Assembly: GCF_963259705.1 (NCBI RefSeq)
Contig: NC_081851.1
Span: forward strand, 14,916,145 to 14,980,144
Direction: 5' to 3'
From: Myotis daubentonii
Taxonomy: Eukaryota > Chordata > Mammalia > Chiroptera > Vespertilionidae
DNA length: 64,000 nucleotides
Of this stretch, positions 45,130 to 56,200 are shown piece after piece (positions within the stretch are counted from its first letter, which is position 1; each line of letters begins with the position of its first letter). The position numbers and the translations under genes were made by a program. Below the pieces are notes generated by a model. That model saw nothing but the letters and a program-made list of their open reading frames with translations, made no database searches and was not told the DNA's origin.

Positions 45130-46550
45130 GACATCAGGAGTAAGGGAGAGTATGACAATACTATTGGGGTGGGGATGGGAGTGGCCCGGAAGAGATTAAT
45201 GCGGGGAAAGGAGGACCTATGTAATACTTTCAACAATATAGATTTAAAAAATAAAAATAAAATACTATCTGCTTTTAGAGACTTGGAGGATGGGATTTCA
45301 TAAAAGGAAGCTGAGTCAATAATAGGTACAGCATAGATTTGGGACATTTCAGGTGGGAGTGCAGCTCTAATGCCGGTTTTTCCTAAATTCAACAACCACA
45401 GATCAGACAATTCAATTTAAAACTGGACAGAGGGCTTGAACGGACATTTCTCTAAATGGCCAATGAGCACATGAAACAGTGCTCAGCATGTTTAATCATT
45501 AGGCAAATGCAAATCAAAACCACAGTGAGATACCATGGCATACCTACTGAGATGACTGATATATTAAACAATGAAAAAAATAAGTGAGGATGTTGAAACT
45601 GGAACCCTGTGATTACTGGTGGAAAAGTAAAAAAATCCCACTACCAGAAACCATTTGCTGTTTATCAAAATATTAAACCTAGGCAGTGTGGAAGGGATCA
45701 ATGGGGGATAGAAAGGGACATCTATAATAATTTCAACAATATATTTAAAGATAAATTAGCGGGGGGGGGGGCGTTAGTTAAACCTAGAATCACCATATGA
45801 TCCAACAATTCCACTTTTGAGTATATATACACAAAAGACAGAAGCATCGATCAGATGCTCAACCCTCAGAGGGAACATAGGGGAGGGTGCGGGTAAGGGA
45901 TAGAGGTCAACCAAAGGACTTGTATACATGCATATAAGCATAACCAATGGACACAGACCCAGGGGAGTGAGTTCATGAACGGGAGTGGAGTGGGGGGCAT
46001 TGGGGGGATAAGGACATATGTAATAGCTTAATAAAAAAATGTTGAAATAAAAAGAAAAGATTTGAAAGCAGGGACTCAGTCGAACACCAGTGTTCATAGC
46101 AGCATTATTCACAATAGTTGAAATTGGAAACAACCCCAGTGTGTATGGAGAGATGACTGGATATACAATATGTGGTATATGTCTACAATGAAATATTTAG
46201 CCTTTAAAATGAAGGAAATTCTGAGATGTGCTACAACATGGATGAACCTTGAGGATGTTATACCCAACATAACATAAATACTGTATAATTCCACCTTCAT
46301 GGGGTACTTTGCTTCGAATAGGTAAATTCATAAGGACAGAAAATATAATAGAAGCTGAGGGAGGGAGAAAGGGGGAGTTGTTGAGTTGGCAGTTTCTGTT
46401 TGGGATAATGGAAAAGTTCTGGAAATGGATAGCATTGAGGTTACACAACTTTATGAATGAATGTATTTAATGGTACTGAATTTGTACACCACAAAATGGT
46501 TAAAATGGTAAATTTTACATTATGTATATTTAACCACAATTAAAAAACCC
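45130..46550 (+). mobile_element. L1 mosaic (old L1 with younger L1/HAL1 ends nested)
   Basis: Old L1 sequence ('cttgaacggacatttctcta', 'ggcaaatgcaaatcaaaacc', 'cataatccaacaattccact'-like, 'tcatagcagcattattcaca', 'gaatttgtacaccacaaaat') is interrupted by younger L1/HAL1 3' ends, each with an A-rich tail, at about 45130-45265, 45665-45765 and 45840-46060. All plus orientation; no intact frame. Confidence 0.7.
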
Positions 46551-47148
46551 ATAAAATACCATTAAATAATTCCAAGTGATTGTTAGGCATGCTAGAGAAA
46601 GTTGAATGGCATTTCCTAGTTTATGTTTTGCAAGATGAAAGGGAAAGTTTCGTTTTTCTAAAGATTTTTTTCTGACTGTCTAAGAATGATAAGATCATTA
46701 AGAAACCTGTAGATTATGAATAGGTCTTCTGGTAATCTCTAGTTTTATAAAGGACATAAGGTCAATACAGGCTGAACCACGGTTTGAGGTCACTTTTGTG
46801 GCAAGGCTTCTATCTAGTAGATTTTTAAATTTTTGTCTACTCTTTTCTTAAAATTTATTTACACACATAGTTTATCTTTTCTTATAATATTTATCATTAA
46901 TTTGTTTAATTTTATTTTACCTTCTTTAGTTCCCATGGTGCATGTGTTGAGCTGGTGAGAAGATAGTATATAGCTATATGTCATAATTATTTATTTATTT
47001 TTAAAATCTTTCCTTTTGAAAGTATTATAGATGTCCCCCCTTTTATATTGTCCCCTTCTAGCTCACCACAATTCTTATTTAGATATTATTTGTTAATAGG
47101 CTATTATTTAGATGCAATTCTTATATAAGCATTTCGTTTTAATTTTAG

Positions 47149-47187
47149 GCATTTATCATATCACAGGGTAAGTCTGAAAAAGCCTAC
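47149..47187 (+). pseudogene. ANAPC1: ANAPC1-like third exon, degraded
   Basis: After the acceptor TTTTAG, the frame AFIISQGKSEKAY aligns to ALWCDFIISQDKSEKAY of APC1, with four residues (LWCD) missing and D replaced by G. The expected remainder of the exon and its donor are not recognisable. The mutated codon creates the string CAGGGTAAGT, a strong donor-like site within the exon. Confidence 0.7.
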
Positions 47188-47497
47188 AATAAGTTTCTTT
47201 TTGGAATTTTATTGAACTTTTTGATTCCAAATGTATACCTCTTTTTTTCTTGTTCAAAACAAAATGAATAATTGTGGTTTTGTCTAAGCATTTTTATATT
47301 ATTCATTAAAGGAAGAGTCCCACATCTCTTTCTGGAGAAGGTGCTGTGGAGACTGTGGAAATGACAACAAAGAGCCTCAAATCTCGTGGAGAAAGTGCTT
47401 TGGAGACTGGAAATGACAACAGAGGATTTAGAAGATCACTAAAGTCATTTAGGTGTTTTGATATTCCTTTCATTTTCCAGCATTGTGATTACTTAAT

Positions 47498-47710
47498 TTT
47501 TAAAATGTTTTAATTGATTTTAGGGACAGGAAGGGGGAGGGAGAGAGATAGAAATATCCTTGATGAGAGAGAATCATCAGTTGGCTGCCTCCTGCACACT
47601 CCCTCCTGGGAATAAAACCAGAAACCTGGGCATGTGCCCTGGTCAGGAATTGAACCATGACCTCTTGGTTCATGGATTGATGCTCAACCACTGATCCACA
47701 CCTGCTGGGC
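47498..47710 (-). mobile_element. Ves SINE
   Basis: 'ttttaattgattttagggac', 'agaaatatccttgatgagag', 'ctcctgcacactccctcctg' and 'ctcttggttcatggattgat'; diverged tRNA-like end. Confidence 0.9.
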
Positions 47711-47803
47711 CAGCATTGGGATTTTTTTTTCATATTCTTAGATCAACTTAATGTTAAAATGGAACTTGAATTGCTTTAAATGAATTTTTTTTATTGTTTA
47801 AAG

Positions 47804-48028
47804 CAGCGGTTCTCAACCTGTGGGTCGTGAGCCCTTTAGGGGTCGAATGACCCTTTCACAGGGGTCGCCTAATACCATGGGAAAACACATATATAATTAC
47901 ATATTGTTTTTGTGATTAATAACTATGCTTCAATTATGTTTAATTTGTAACAGTGAAATTGGGGGTCAGCATAACATGAGGAACTATATTAAAGGGTCGC
48001 GGCATTAGGAAGGTTGAGTTTAACACTG
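47804..48028 (+). mobile_element. SPIN-type hAT MITE
   Basis: 225 bp starting CAGCGGTTCTCAACCTGTGG and ending GAGTTTAACACTG, with body 'gaccctttcacaggggtcgc', 'acacatatataattacatat' and 'aaagggtcgcggcattagga'. This is the non-autonomous SPIN ('Space Invader') family. It is flanked by a perfect 8-bp target duplication GTTTAAAG (47796-47803 and 48029-48036). The right inverted repeat has diverged. Confidence 0.95.
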
Positions 48029-48140
48029 GTTTAAAGTATTGCATATGTCTCCTTTTCCCCCCATCGACCCCTCCTTGATCACTCCCACCCCCCTAATTAC
48101 AAGGAGGCATGATTTAAAAAATCAATCTGTTTCTTCTCGG

Positions 48141-48406
48141 GATTGGGAATATTTACTGAATTCAGACCACCACCAGAAGGTTGAGTCTCACCTTTTGAAC
48201 AGATCTTTATGTCTGAATCCTTTGGAAAGTTTCTCAGATGAAGGATGAAGACTTTTCACAGAATCTCAGTCTGGATTCTTCTACACTTCTCTCACATACC
48301 TGCAATCTTTTTCCTACTTCACTGGGTCTCTGAGGAGCCTAAATGGAATACTCTGATGGGAGAAGGAATTCATTCACTTGTTGACCCCCCTTGTTCAGTT
48401 GGCAAG
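48141..48406 (+). pseudogene. ANAPC1: ANAPC1-like mid-protein exon, frameshifted
   Basis: DWEYLLNSDHHQKVESHLLN (48141 on) aligns to the middle of APC1. A shift at about 48235 moves the frame to the QMKDEDFSQNLSLDSSTLL part, and another at about 48290 restores HIPAIFFLLHWVSEE and NTLMGEGIHSLV. The expected acceptor AG before GAT is GG. A GTAAAT donor follows at 48407. Clearly nonfunctional. Confidence 0.85.
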
Positions 48407-49169
48407 GTAAATACTGTGTGTAGAGTGAAAACTTCCAGGAGTGCTCAGGTGACTCAGAAATTGGCCTTAAGAACCCAGAGCATTTTTTGCAAAACACAGA
48501 CTTGTTTGAAGATACTGGCTATGTAAGGGCTTGTGAGTCATCTTTGTCCCAAGATCAGCAGGAAGTCAGGAAACATGGTAAACACTGGGGGTGACCCAAA
48601 GAGCATTTCATGTTGACAGGCTGACTGCCTGCACTGTGGTGGAAGGTCTATCACAATACCTGCTATGCTGTAACAATACCTACATTCTAGTAGTGCTTAC
48701 AGTTCAGAGAATTGCAGTTTAGCTACATAAATTGTCAACAAGGCCAGGGAATCATGATCCCCATTAGTGATGAGAAAACCTGTCAGAGTGTGTTTCCAAG
48801 ACCATGACGCTTGGTTAGCTGTGGGCTCTCTGCTGCACTTGTGCTGTCGCCTTCTGTGTCTGCATTTAAATGGTGCTAACACTGCACTTTCACAGCCTTG
48901 CCAGCACTCTGTTTAAACACCGAATTCTAAAGGTCACACACTTGGGTATTGTGACCCTTGATAATAAAATTGAATGGAATAAAAATATCAACGTCTGAAT
49001 TAATATTACAGAACATTTTCTAATCTTTGTGATCTTCCTTGAGATAAAGAAGTTGTATTATGAGACATGGCATTTTAATTTTTTTATTTCTCTTAGGACA
49101 GATCACTACTATGATGAAAACTGTTTCATAATGAAATGATTTCCAACCCTAATAACGGGCTCTGGTATT

Positions 49170-49320
49170 TTTCACATATTTTATTTAGTTTTAAAACTTC
49201 ACAGTGAATTAACTGGTATTTCCCCATTTTCTGGAAGAAAATATTGAGGCTCTAGAGATGGTTTGTTGAAGATCAACAACTAATAGGTAATAGAAGAGAA
49301 CCGAGATCACAGTGTTTTTA
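49170..49320 (-). repeat. MIR SINE fragment
   Basis: Antisense MIR wording: 'ttccccattttctggaagaa', 'aatattgaggctctagagat', 'agaacc'-like end. Confidence 0.5.
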
Positions 49321-49552
49321 CAGTAGTTTCACCTACATAAAATTTGTCTAGCAAAAGTAGTTGAGGTTGCACTTACAATACTGGGCACAGGAAAGTCCAG
49401 AAATAGAATAAAGGGGCTTTGGATTTGATTATATTTTTTCTCATGAGTATGTTTTTAAATGGGAAAGTTCTACTGATGAATGCTAACTGTTGGGGGTGAA
49501 TATTGTAATACCTTCCTAGTTATTTGTATTTTATATGTTCTTGTTGTTGTAG

Positions 49553-49644
49553 GGACTTAAAATTGGAGTTTTACTTAGATCATTACTGCAAGGATTACAC
49601 AATGCTTTTCAGAACAACTAAAGAAGTATGCACACTTCATCAAG
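49553..49644 (+). CDS. ANAPC1: ANAPC1-like exon, open
   Basis: A 92-nt exon with acceptor 'gttgttgtag' and donor GTAAGC. The frame DLKLEFYLDHYCKDYTMLFR then TTKEVCTLHQ aligns to the APC1 segment that directly follows the exon at 48141-48406. It is open, but it sits downstream of a frameshifted exon. The tandem duplication begins about 85 bases after it, so it is not present in unit 2. Confidence 0.8.
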
Positions 49645-50169
49645 GTAAGCATCTGTGTCATTAAAAGTTTTGTGAACGGTATGGTGACATTTGCGTGTAT
49701 TTCTGTTATGTTTGGACTCTATGTCATAAACTCGCTTCTAAACAACATAGAGTACAGCCCAGCTGATGGGGTGTCAGGTCCTGTCACTTCTCTGGTACTC
49801 TGGTTCTTGAGGTCCCTTCCTTCCTCTCAGCCTCTCTCTCCCTTTCTCTGTCTGTGCCACTGACCTGTTACTCTGTCTGGAAGCTGAGTCCACACCCTTT
49901 TCCTTACCACTTTAGCAAATCTTGGTTTTGGTATGTTCTTCACTTTGTTCTGAGAGTGTCTTGGTCTGAGAAAAGATACGGCATATCGTGCTACTTTATT
50001 GTAACTTCTAGACATAAGCTGTCAAGTCCCATGAGTGGGATCGATTTCCACCTTGACATTCCTGATACGACGATTCTAGTGTGAAGCCATCAAGGTGAGC
50101 AGGAAGAGTACTAAGCCACATTGACTTCAGGGCCTCCTGATCCCATGTGTTCTCTGTGACCTGTCAAAC

Positions 50170-50530
50170 TCTAGTATTGCCAGGTCCCTCAGCATTCCCT
50201 GCCGGCAGCCCGAAGGGTCTTTTGAAAATGTCAATATGATCATGTCTCTTCTGAAAACTGACAGTGGTCTCCTATGGCCTTTAGAAATGAGTCCCAAATC
50301 CTTAGCATGTCCGTCCAGGCCCTCCATGGACCGACCTTAGCTTCTTTTGCAGTCTTGTCTCTCCCTCACCCCTTTTCTGTGGTCACACTTTGAGATCCTC
50401 ATTGGCATCACACTCTGCCAGCCCAGCTTAGAGCTGTGCCATGCCCTGTATCCCGACGTCTCCCTCTGGAGTCCGTGGAAGGCTGGTGTTCTTTCTGGCA
50501 TCTCCCATCTTTCCCCTGTCCTGCTCTCTG
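50170..50530 (-). repeat. Old L2-like interspersed repeat (copied at 59.71-60.07 kb)
   Basis: 'atgatcatgtctcttctgaa', 'agtcccaaatccttagcatg' and 'tccaggccctccatgga' are wording of a common ancient mammalian repeat, probably LINE2. Orientation is uncertain. Confidence 0.45.
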
Positions 50531-50618
50531 CTCCCATCGTTTTTTGTTTGTGTTTTCGTGTTTGTTGTTGTTGTTTTTTTGCAATAACATGAAATGCTAC
50601 ACCCTTGTCCACCCTCAG

Positions 50619-50726
50619 GAGTTTTAAGGATCTCATTCAGTGTGGAAGCTGAGAATTATAAGCAGCAGAATAGTGATGAAGCTAACAGTAGGGACTCGTC
50701 CTTCTCACAAAAGAACAAGTCCACAG
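50619..50726 (+). other. Candidate coding exon of unknown gene, unit 1
   Basis: 108 nt between acceptor 'tgtccaccctcag' and donor GTAGGT. One frame (two leading bases, 35 codons, one trailing base) is open, beginning VLRISFSVEAENYKQQ. The copy at 60160-60267 is also open with several substitutions. I do not recognise the product and it does not align to APC1 in my reading. It could be a real exon or a chance open stretch. Confidence 0.3.
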
Positions 50727-51179
50727 GTAGGTGGATCCAATATTGAATTCAGCTGCTCAGTGATGTCAGGATAAGCTCCCAGCATCAAAGACGGGAAAAA
50801 AATCCTCTCCTCGCTATTGTGCTTTATATCAGGGAGGAACTTAGTGTCTCAGAAATCAACTATGAGACTCTTGTGTGAACCCTTGGGCAGAACGGGCCGA
50901 ATTGCAAGAGACACGGGGCAGTTTAGTGTCAAACTGCTCCTGAAGGAGGTGCCTCAGCCCAGGAGGAGGTGGTGAGGGGAAGGGCAGTGGGCACATGTGG
51001 GATGGTGTGCTTCCTGTTTCTACTGTGATCACTAAGGGCTCCGTACATTTCTTCTGGGTGGACTTGTGGAGGAAAGGTATCCCGAGATTCAGGGATGACT
51101 GTTTCACAAAGGTTGCCTAGTGTTTTGAAGTACCCTGTCTCATAGGGTCCATATTATCCACATAGAACTGGTTAAACAT

Positions 51180-51414
51180 ATATGTTTATATTGATCTCAG
51201 AGAGAGGAAGGGAAAGGGAACAGAGAGAGTGGGGGGTGGGGGTGGGGGCAGTGAGGAGGCTGGGGAAGGGGAGAGAGAAACATCAATGATGAGAGCGCAT
51301 CATCGGTCCCATAGCCCCTAGCGCGCAACCCTGGTACGGGCCCTGACTGGGAATGATACGGGGATCTCTTGGTTCTGGGGTCCACGCTCATGCACTGAGC
51401 CACGCCAGCCCGGC
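51180..51414 (-). mobile_element. Ves SINE (unit 1)
   Basis: 'ttatattgatctcagagaga', 'aaacatcaatgatgagagcg', 'gcgcaaccctggtacgggcc' and 'catgcactgagccacgccag'; includes a GGGGGTGGGGG tract. Same insertion at 60720-60955, so it predates the duplication. Confidence 0.88.
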
Positions 51415-51778
51415 AGCCGCATATGACTTTAAAATGAAACTTTTTTTTAATTCTAATTTAGTAAAACTTAAAATTCACTGAGACATTTAGGTTTCTTTTG
51501 TTGGATACCTGAGGAGTGTTGGCTTGGTGTATTGACCAGCTAGCTGATTTGCCTTGAAAGCAAATATGAAATGAAAGAAAGGAAATGTGTCTCCCCTCAG
51601 AGCAAGAGTGCTGCTCACATGAGAACGATGAGCTTTGGATGATTGGGCCACAGCACTGAATGGACCTCTCTTGCACAGCGTGCCTCCTTTTGAAATACTC
51701 ACCAATGGTGTTCCTTTGTCCTTTCTGCTTAGAATTTTCTGACATGGTGGTTTTCGTTTCAATTATAGATTGTTCCAG

Positions 51779-51890
51779 TGGTGGTGTCAATGAACTATGG
51801 CCCCTCCGGTAGAACCAGGGCTGCGTATCTTGTTTCAGTACTGTCCTGTTCCAGTGGAACCATTGCCTCTCCCTAAGCTGAGTTTGACTG
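51779..51890 (+). pseudogene. ANAPC1: ANAPC1-like exon with stop, unit 1
   Basis: The frame CQ-stop-TMAPPVEPGLRILFQYC then PVPVEPLPLPKLSLTG aligns to the APC1 segment around CQRTMALPVG...PKLNLTG. The Arg codon is replaced by TGA (51791-51793). A consensus donor GTGAGT follows. The copy at 61319-61430 has the same TGA, so the stop arose before the duplication. Confidence 0.82.
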
Positions 51891-52169
51891 GTGAGTTAAA
51901 TTCTGGGCTCATGGAGGAAGGGAAATGATTCAGGAAGTGTTTAGTGGAGGGAGTTGTTTTGAGTTACTCCTGTTGCAACCAAAGCAATGCTCTTGCTATC
52001 CCTAGTGATTTTAAGTATGGTTGAGAGCTAGTCTACTGGTTGTTTCTGGCCAAATGACAAATCCAGCTAAACGGCGAGGGAAGTAGAATGCCCCCCATTA
52101 GGTAATTTTTCCTTTCATGGGACCATTTCAAGAGACAAATTGGCTCTTGGGAAAGTTTAGAAAGATATG

Positions 52170-52397
52170 ATTGAGTCTGGCCAGTGTTGCACGGTGGTTG
52201 AGCGTCCGCCTGTGAAGCAGGCAGGAGTGCACAGTTGGTTTGATTCCGGGTCAGGGCACAGGCCCTGGATGCAGACTGGATCACCAATAGGAGTCATGAA
52301 GGAGGAAACCGATCAATGCTTCTCTCTCATGGTTTACGTTTCTGTCTCGCCCTTTCTCCCTCCCTGAAATCAATCAAAGTGTATTTTTTAAAATATA
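52170..52397 (+). mobile_element. Ves SINE (unit 1)
   Basis: Head 'ccagtgttgcacggtggttg', B box 'ggtttgattcc', 'gggtcagggcacaggccctg', 'gcttctctctcatggtttac' and 'aaatcaatcaaagtg' tail. Same insertion at 61709-61936. Confidence 0.9.
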
Positions 52398-52402
52398 TAC
52401 TG

Positions 52403-52610
52403 AGTCTAGCCCCGGCTGATGGGGCTCATTGGATGGGCATCTCCCCTTGCACTGAAAGGTTTCCGGATCAGTTCCCAGGAAGGGCACCTGGCAGGGTTTT
52501 GCGGTCAATTCCATTGCGGGGGTGGGCAGGAGGCGGCTGGTGCACCTCTCATCTATGTTCTCTGCCTCTCCCTTCCTCTCTCCACTGTCTATCTATATAT
52601 TGGAGGTATG
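52403..52610 (+). mobile_element. Ves SINE (unit 1, second)
   Basis: Head 'ggctgatggggctcattgga', 'ccggatcagttcccaggaag', 'ggcaggaggcggctggtgca' and 'tctgcctctcccttcctctc'. It directly follows the preceding Ves. Same insertion at about 61945-62150. Confidence 0.85.
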
Positions 52611-53046
52611 ATCCTTGTGTCAACCAGAACCTATACATAAAGCAAAATGAGAAGAAACTGTCACTTCTAGTAGTTTCACTTCTGACAGTTCATTAGTGTG
52701 AACATTTTGGTGTATATATTTCCAGACTTTATTTCCCCATTTTATCAGTGTATACGTAGATATCAGAAGAAATTAAATGATTCAAAACTTATTTTAAAAC
52801 TGTATTATACAGTGAGCACCTTCCATGTCAGCATATATGTGTACGTGTGTGTGTGTGTGTGTGTGTATGGAATTATGTATATGTACATGAGAAGACATAG
52901 TCTACACGTGTTTTTAATAAACATCCTTATTTAATCAAAAGGAGTATTTAACTTAATGGGACATAGTCTACATAAATAGGTGGGTACTTTTAGAAATTAT
53001 CCTTATTTACTATTATAAATGTACAGTTGGGATGTATTCCTCTGAA

Positions 53047-53246
53047 TTATTTAAGATAATCGCCTAGAACTCTTCTGACAGCACGAGAGAAGGCTTCCAG
53101 CGCAGCCAGTAGCTGGCTCCATAATGGCTTCAGGTACTGCCTCGGGCCAGGCCTGGCCAGGGCAGGGCCTCTTGTTGGACCAGGCTCTGGCCCCTGAGCA
53201 GACCCTTCCTCTGCCTCCGGAAAACTCTGGAGCTCTGAGCGTGGAC
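53047..53246 (-). CDS. RalGDS-like exon 5 with stop codon
   Basis: Acceptor 'tctttctcctgctccag'. The first two bases complete a Gly codon, then 65 codons (PRSELQSFPEAEEGSAQG, proline-rich middle, then RQYLKPLWSQLLAALEAF) and TAA. This region corresponds to the variable Pro-rich linker between REM and CDC25 domains in RalGDS. A weak internal donor (GCA|GTACCT) could allow further splicing. The copy at 62579-62778 is also open to the same stop. Confidence 0.65.
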
Positions 53247-56200
53247 CTGGAGCAGGAGAAAGAGACAGATTGACTCACACTCCTGGCTTTCCTGTGACTT
53301 AGTGCAGACAGGAAAGATGCCACCGCCTTTAAGGGAACTCCAGCCCATGAGCCTGCCCTCCCCCGATGATCTGCCCAGATGATCATTCCGCCTCACCTTG
53401 TTGAGTTGCCTTGGTGGGCTCACGGTGCTGCAGCGCCAACCATAGATTTTGGGCTTGGCCCACCAGGTGTGAGGCGGGGGAGTTGACGGGCACCAAGGCC
53501 TGCTCTACCTGGAAGCAGGCGAAAGGAAGGGGCTGCCCCAAACCCTGGACGTGGTCCAGCCAGGTCCCCACCATCGCAGCAAAGGCCCTGGGGAGAGGCA
53601 GGTGGGCAGCAGAGTCTGAGTCCTGGTGTTTCCTTCCACTCTGCCCTCCCATGGCACACTTGTTTAGATCTGAGCCTCTGTGCAGGCCCCCCTTGCCCAC
53701 CCAGGGGACAGCCCCATGCCACCCCCGGCCCCTGTGTGGCTGTCCTGGTTGTAGCAGTTGTGGGATCCAGCAGGTTCAACACAGAGTCTTTGTCGGACTC
53801 TTCTTCCCACTGGCAGCTCTCCTGAAGGTCCAGTGCACTGCCCACCCCCACCCTCCAGGCCCTGGGCATCTGGGCTGAGGACTGAGACAGACCTGTTTGC
53901 AGCCTGCTCACCAGAGTCCTGTTCTGAGCCTGGACACCGCAGTCAGGGGAGATGGATATGGAGGGGGCAGGCAGAGCGGGGTGGGTCTGTGGGGGGTGGG
54001 AGGGGACTGTGAGGGACAACTCAGCACAGCGTCCCCTCTGGGTCTACAAGGCCCGGGACCCCACCCACTGTCATCTTTGACTCCTATCCTCCTGGAATAG
54101 AAGACTCCAGAGCCCAGGCCTTTCTTGGGAATCAGATGATGTATAAGAATAGGGTTCTGCCAGGCACTCTCCACCCCCCACCCACCACAGTCCCCACAAT
54201 GCTGGCTCTGGGGGCCCTACCTCTGAACCCGGAGACCACTCACTTTATGACTTGGTCCTGCGGTGTGTCAGCCCGGGCATTGTAAGCAGGTGTGCCTCCA
54301 GATAGAAAAATCACTCTGATCGCATCAGCCCTGATGGATGGTGGACACGACCTGCGAATGATGGACAGCATGACTGCTGGACCCATTGCCCAGAACTGAG
54401 GCCCAGGGATTGTGTCTGTTTCATTCCTTGAGTCAGGCTAAGTGTCTCCAAAAGTGCGTGCACATTTTCGAGTAAAGAAACTCCAACCAGAAGCATGCCA
54501 TACATCTGAGTGGGCCTGGGCCCCTGCTCTCCCCAGAAATCTCCAGTGTGGTCCACCAAGGACCAGGACCGGCTAGGTGAAATCTCACACTGCTTAACAG
54601 GTTGCTTTGCATGTACTTTTCCAACCTCCGATGCCACAGGCCGCTGATGGGTGTGTCAGAGTTCTTTCCATGGGACAGAGTGAAAGAATTGCCACCAACA
54701 ACCGCCGCACATCCACCTACCCTGTCTGCAGAGCCAGGGAGCAGGTGAGACCTGCCATGGCTTGTCCCCACAGCAGTGCTATGAGGTTTCCCCCCCAGCA
54801 GCCCACTTTTCAGAGGAGCATCCTGAGACTCGGGAAGATGTGGTGACGTTTTCATGCCTCACAGCTAGCAGTGGGCAGAGTCACGAGTGTGTGCTCACCT
54901 AGTTAGAAGCTCGTCCAGGAACCGTTGGGCTCTGGAGCAGGCCAGCGTGGAGACGTGGGGGACGATTCCCCCCGGGAAAGCTGGTACCATGGCCATGGCC
55001 ACCTTCTCCGAGGTGCCTTCCTGGAGGGCCTGCATCCTGCAGGACTCATGCAGGCTACCAGTTCGCTCAGCTGCACACTGGGTGGGAGAAGGAAGAATAT
55101 CCATGTCAGCGGCATGACCGTGAATCCCACAAGGATGGAGGTTTGGAGCTCAGTCGGGAGGTCCCAGCCCCACTGGGACGTGTGCAAGAGGAGGGACAGG
55201 AGTGCCCCGGCAGGACGAGGTTCTAGGTGTCTAAGTGCCACTGAAGTCCCGTACATGTTAATACAATTGCCACCTTCTCGATATCTCTCCCCCCATCCCC
55301 CCCCCCCCCCCGCCGCCTTCCCTTTAGCTGAGGATCAACCAACCTCCTTTTAGTAATAGTGTATATGAAGAGCCCGGGCCCTGTGAGTCCTGAAGAAAGG
55401 TCCTTGTTATAGAGATGAGAACACAGAGGCTTAGGAAATATCAGATGCCTGCTCAAGGGCATGCAGGTCAGAACTGGGTACTGTCCTGCATGACATTCCT
55501 TCTCAGGTACCAGGGACTTTCCTGCTACTGACATGGGTGGAAAGGTTGTGGGAACCTTGTCCCTCCCCAGCGTGGGAACAGTGTACATGGTAGATATGGC
55601 CTGTGAAATCCTTTGACTTCAAAAGAGAAAGTTATGTTTTATCCTTTTACATTAAAGTGCATTTAAGACCCTCATTATGGAGATGGCAGATTCCGCAAGG
55701 TGGCAAGTGCCTGGAGACTGCAGATGGGAGAAAGGCGATCACGGGGCAGGAATCTGACCAGAGGACTCTGGGAGGAGCTAATCCATGTGGTGGGTGTAAA
55801 GTGACAGGTGCCTCAGTGTCCCCATGAGGCAATTGCCAGGGACGGAACACTGTGTTTGAGTTGGACACCTTGACGTCGGCCAGGTGAAAATTTCAGTGAG
55901 TGAGATTTCCCGGGCCAGGCTGGGAGCAAGGCAGCAGCCATCATCAGAAACTGCTGTTGGCAACGTCCCTGCCACAGCCCTTTGGGTTTGGAATCTGCCT
56001 GCAGCCGTTCAAATTTTACACGTGCTCGTCCTTCCCCCAGCAGTGGGCGTCCATCTCCAGCTGGGGACATTACATGTCCTGTGGTCTGAATTGTGTACCC
56101 CTAATCCCATGACTTTGCAACCCCTCGAACTTGATTATGTGTCTGCATTTGAGTTTGAGTCTTCAAGCAAGTCATTCAGGTGACGTGAATTCAGTGGTGT

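Larger units (their letters stand above)
39344..51890 (+). pseudogene. ANAPC1: Partial ANAPC1 copy (exons scattered over 12.5 kb)
   Basis: Six exon-like segments on plus match successive but incomplete parts of APC1, the largest scaffold subunit of the anaphase-promoting complex/cyclosome, an E3 ubiquitin ligase that drives exit from mitosis. In order: 39344-39609, 40656-40814, 47149-47187, 48141-48406, 49553-49644 and 51779-51890. The first two and the fifth are open with GT-AG sites. The third lacks four codons and its donor, the fourth has frameshifts and no acceptor AG, and the sixth has a TGA. Exons for about residues 140 to 700 and many later ones are absent. Introns hold a HAL1, Ves SINEs, L1 and a SPIN MITE. 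I read this as an unprocessed, internally deleted duplicate, not the functional gene. The alternative is that the first two exons belong to a living short transcript. Confidence 0.85.

Noticed and set aside
53411..54019. Long plus- and minus-strand frames (155 and 199 codons) across the RalGDS-like locus
   Set aside because: They run through introns. Only the parts between splice sites show family similarity, and the plus-strand frame is an antisense shadow.
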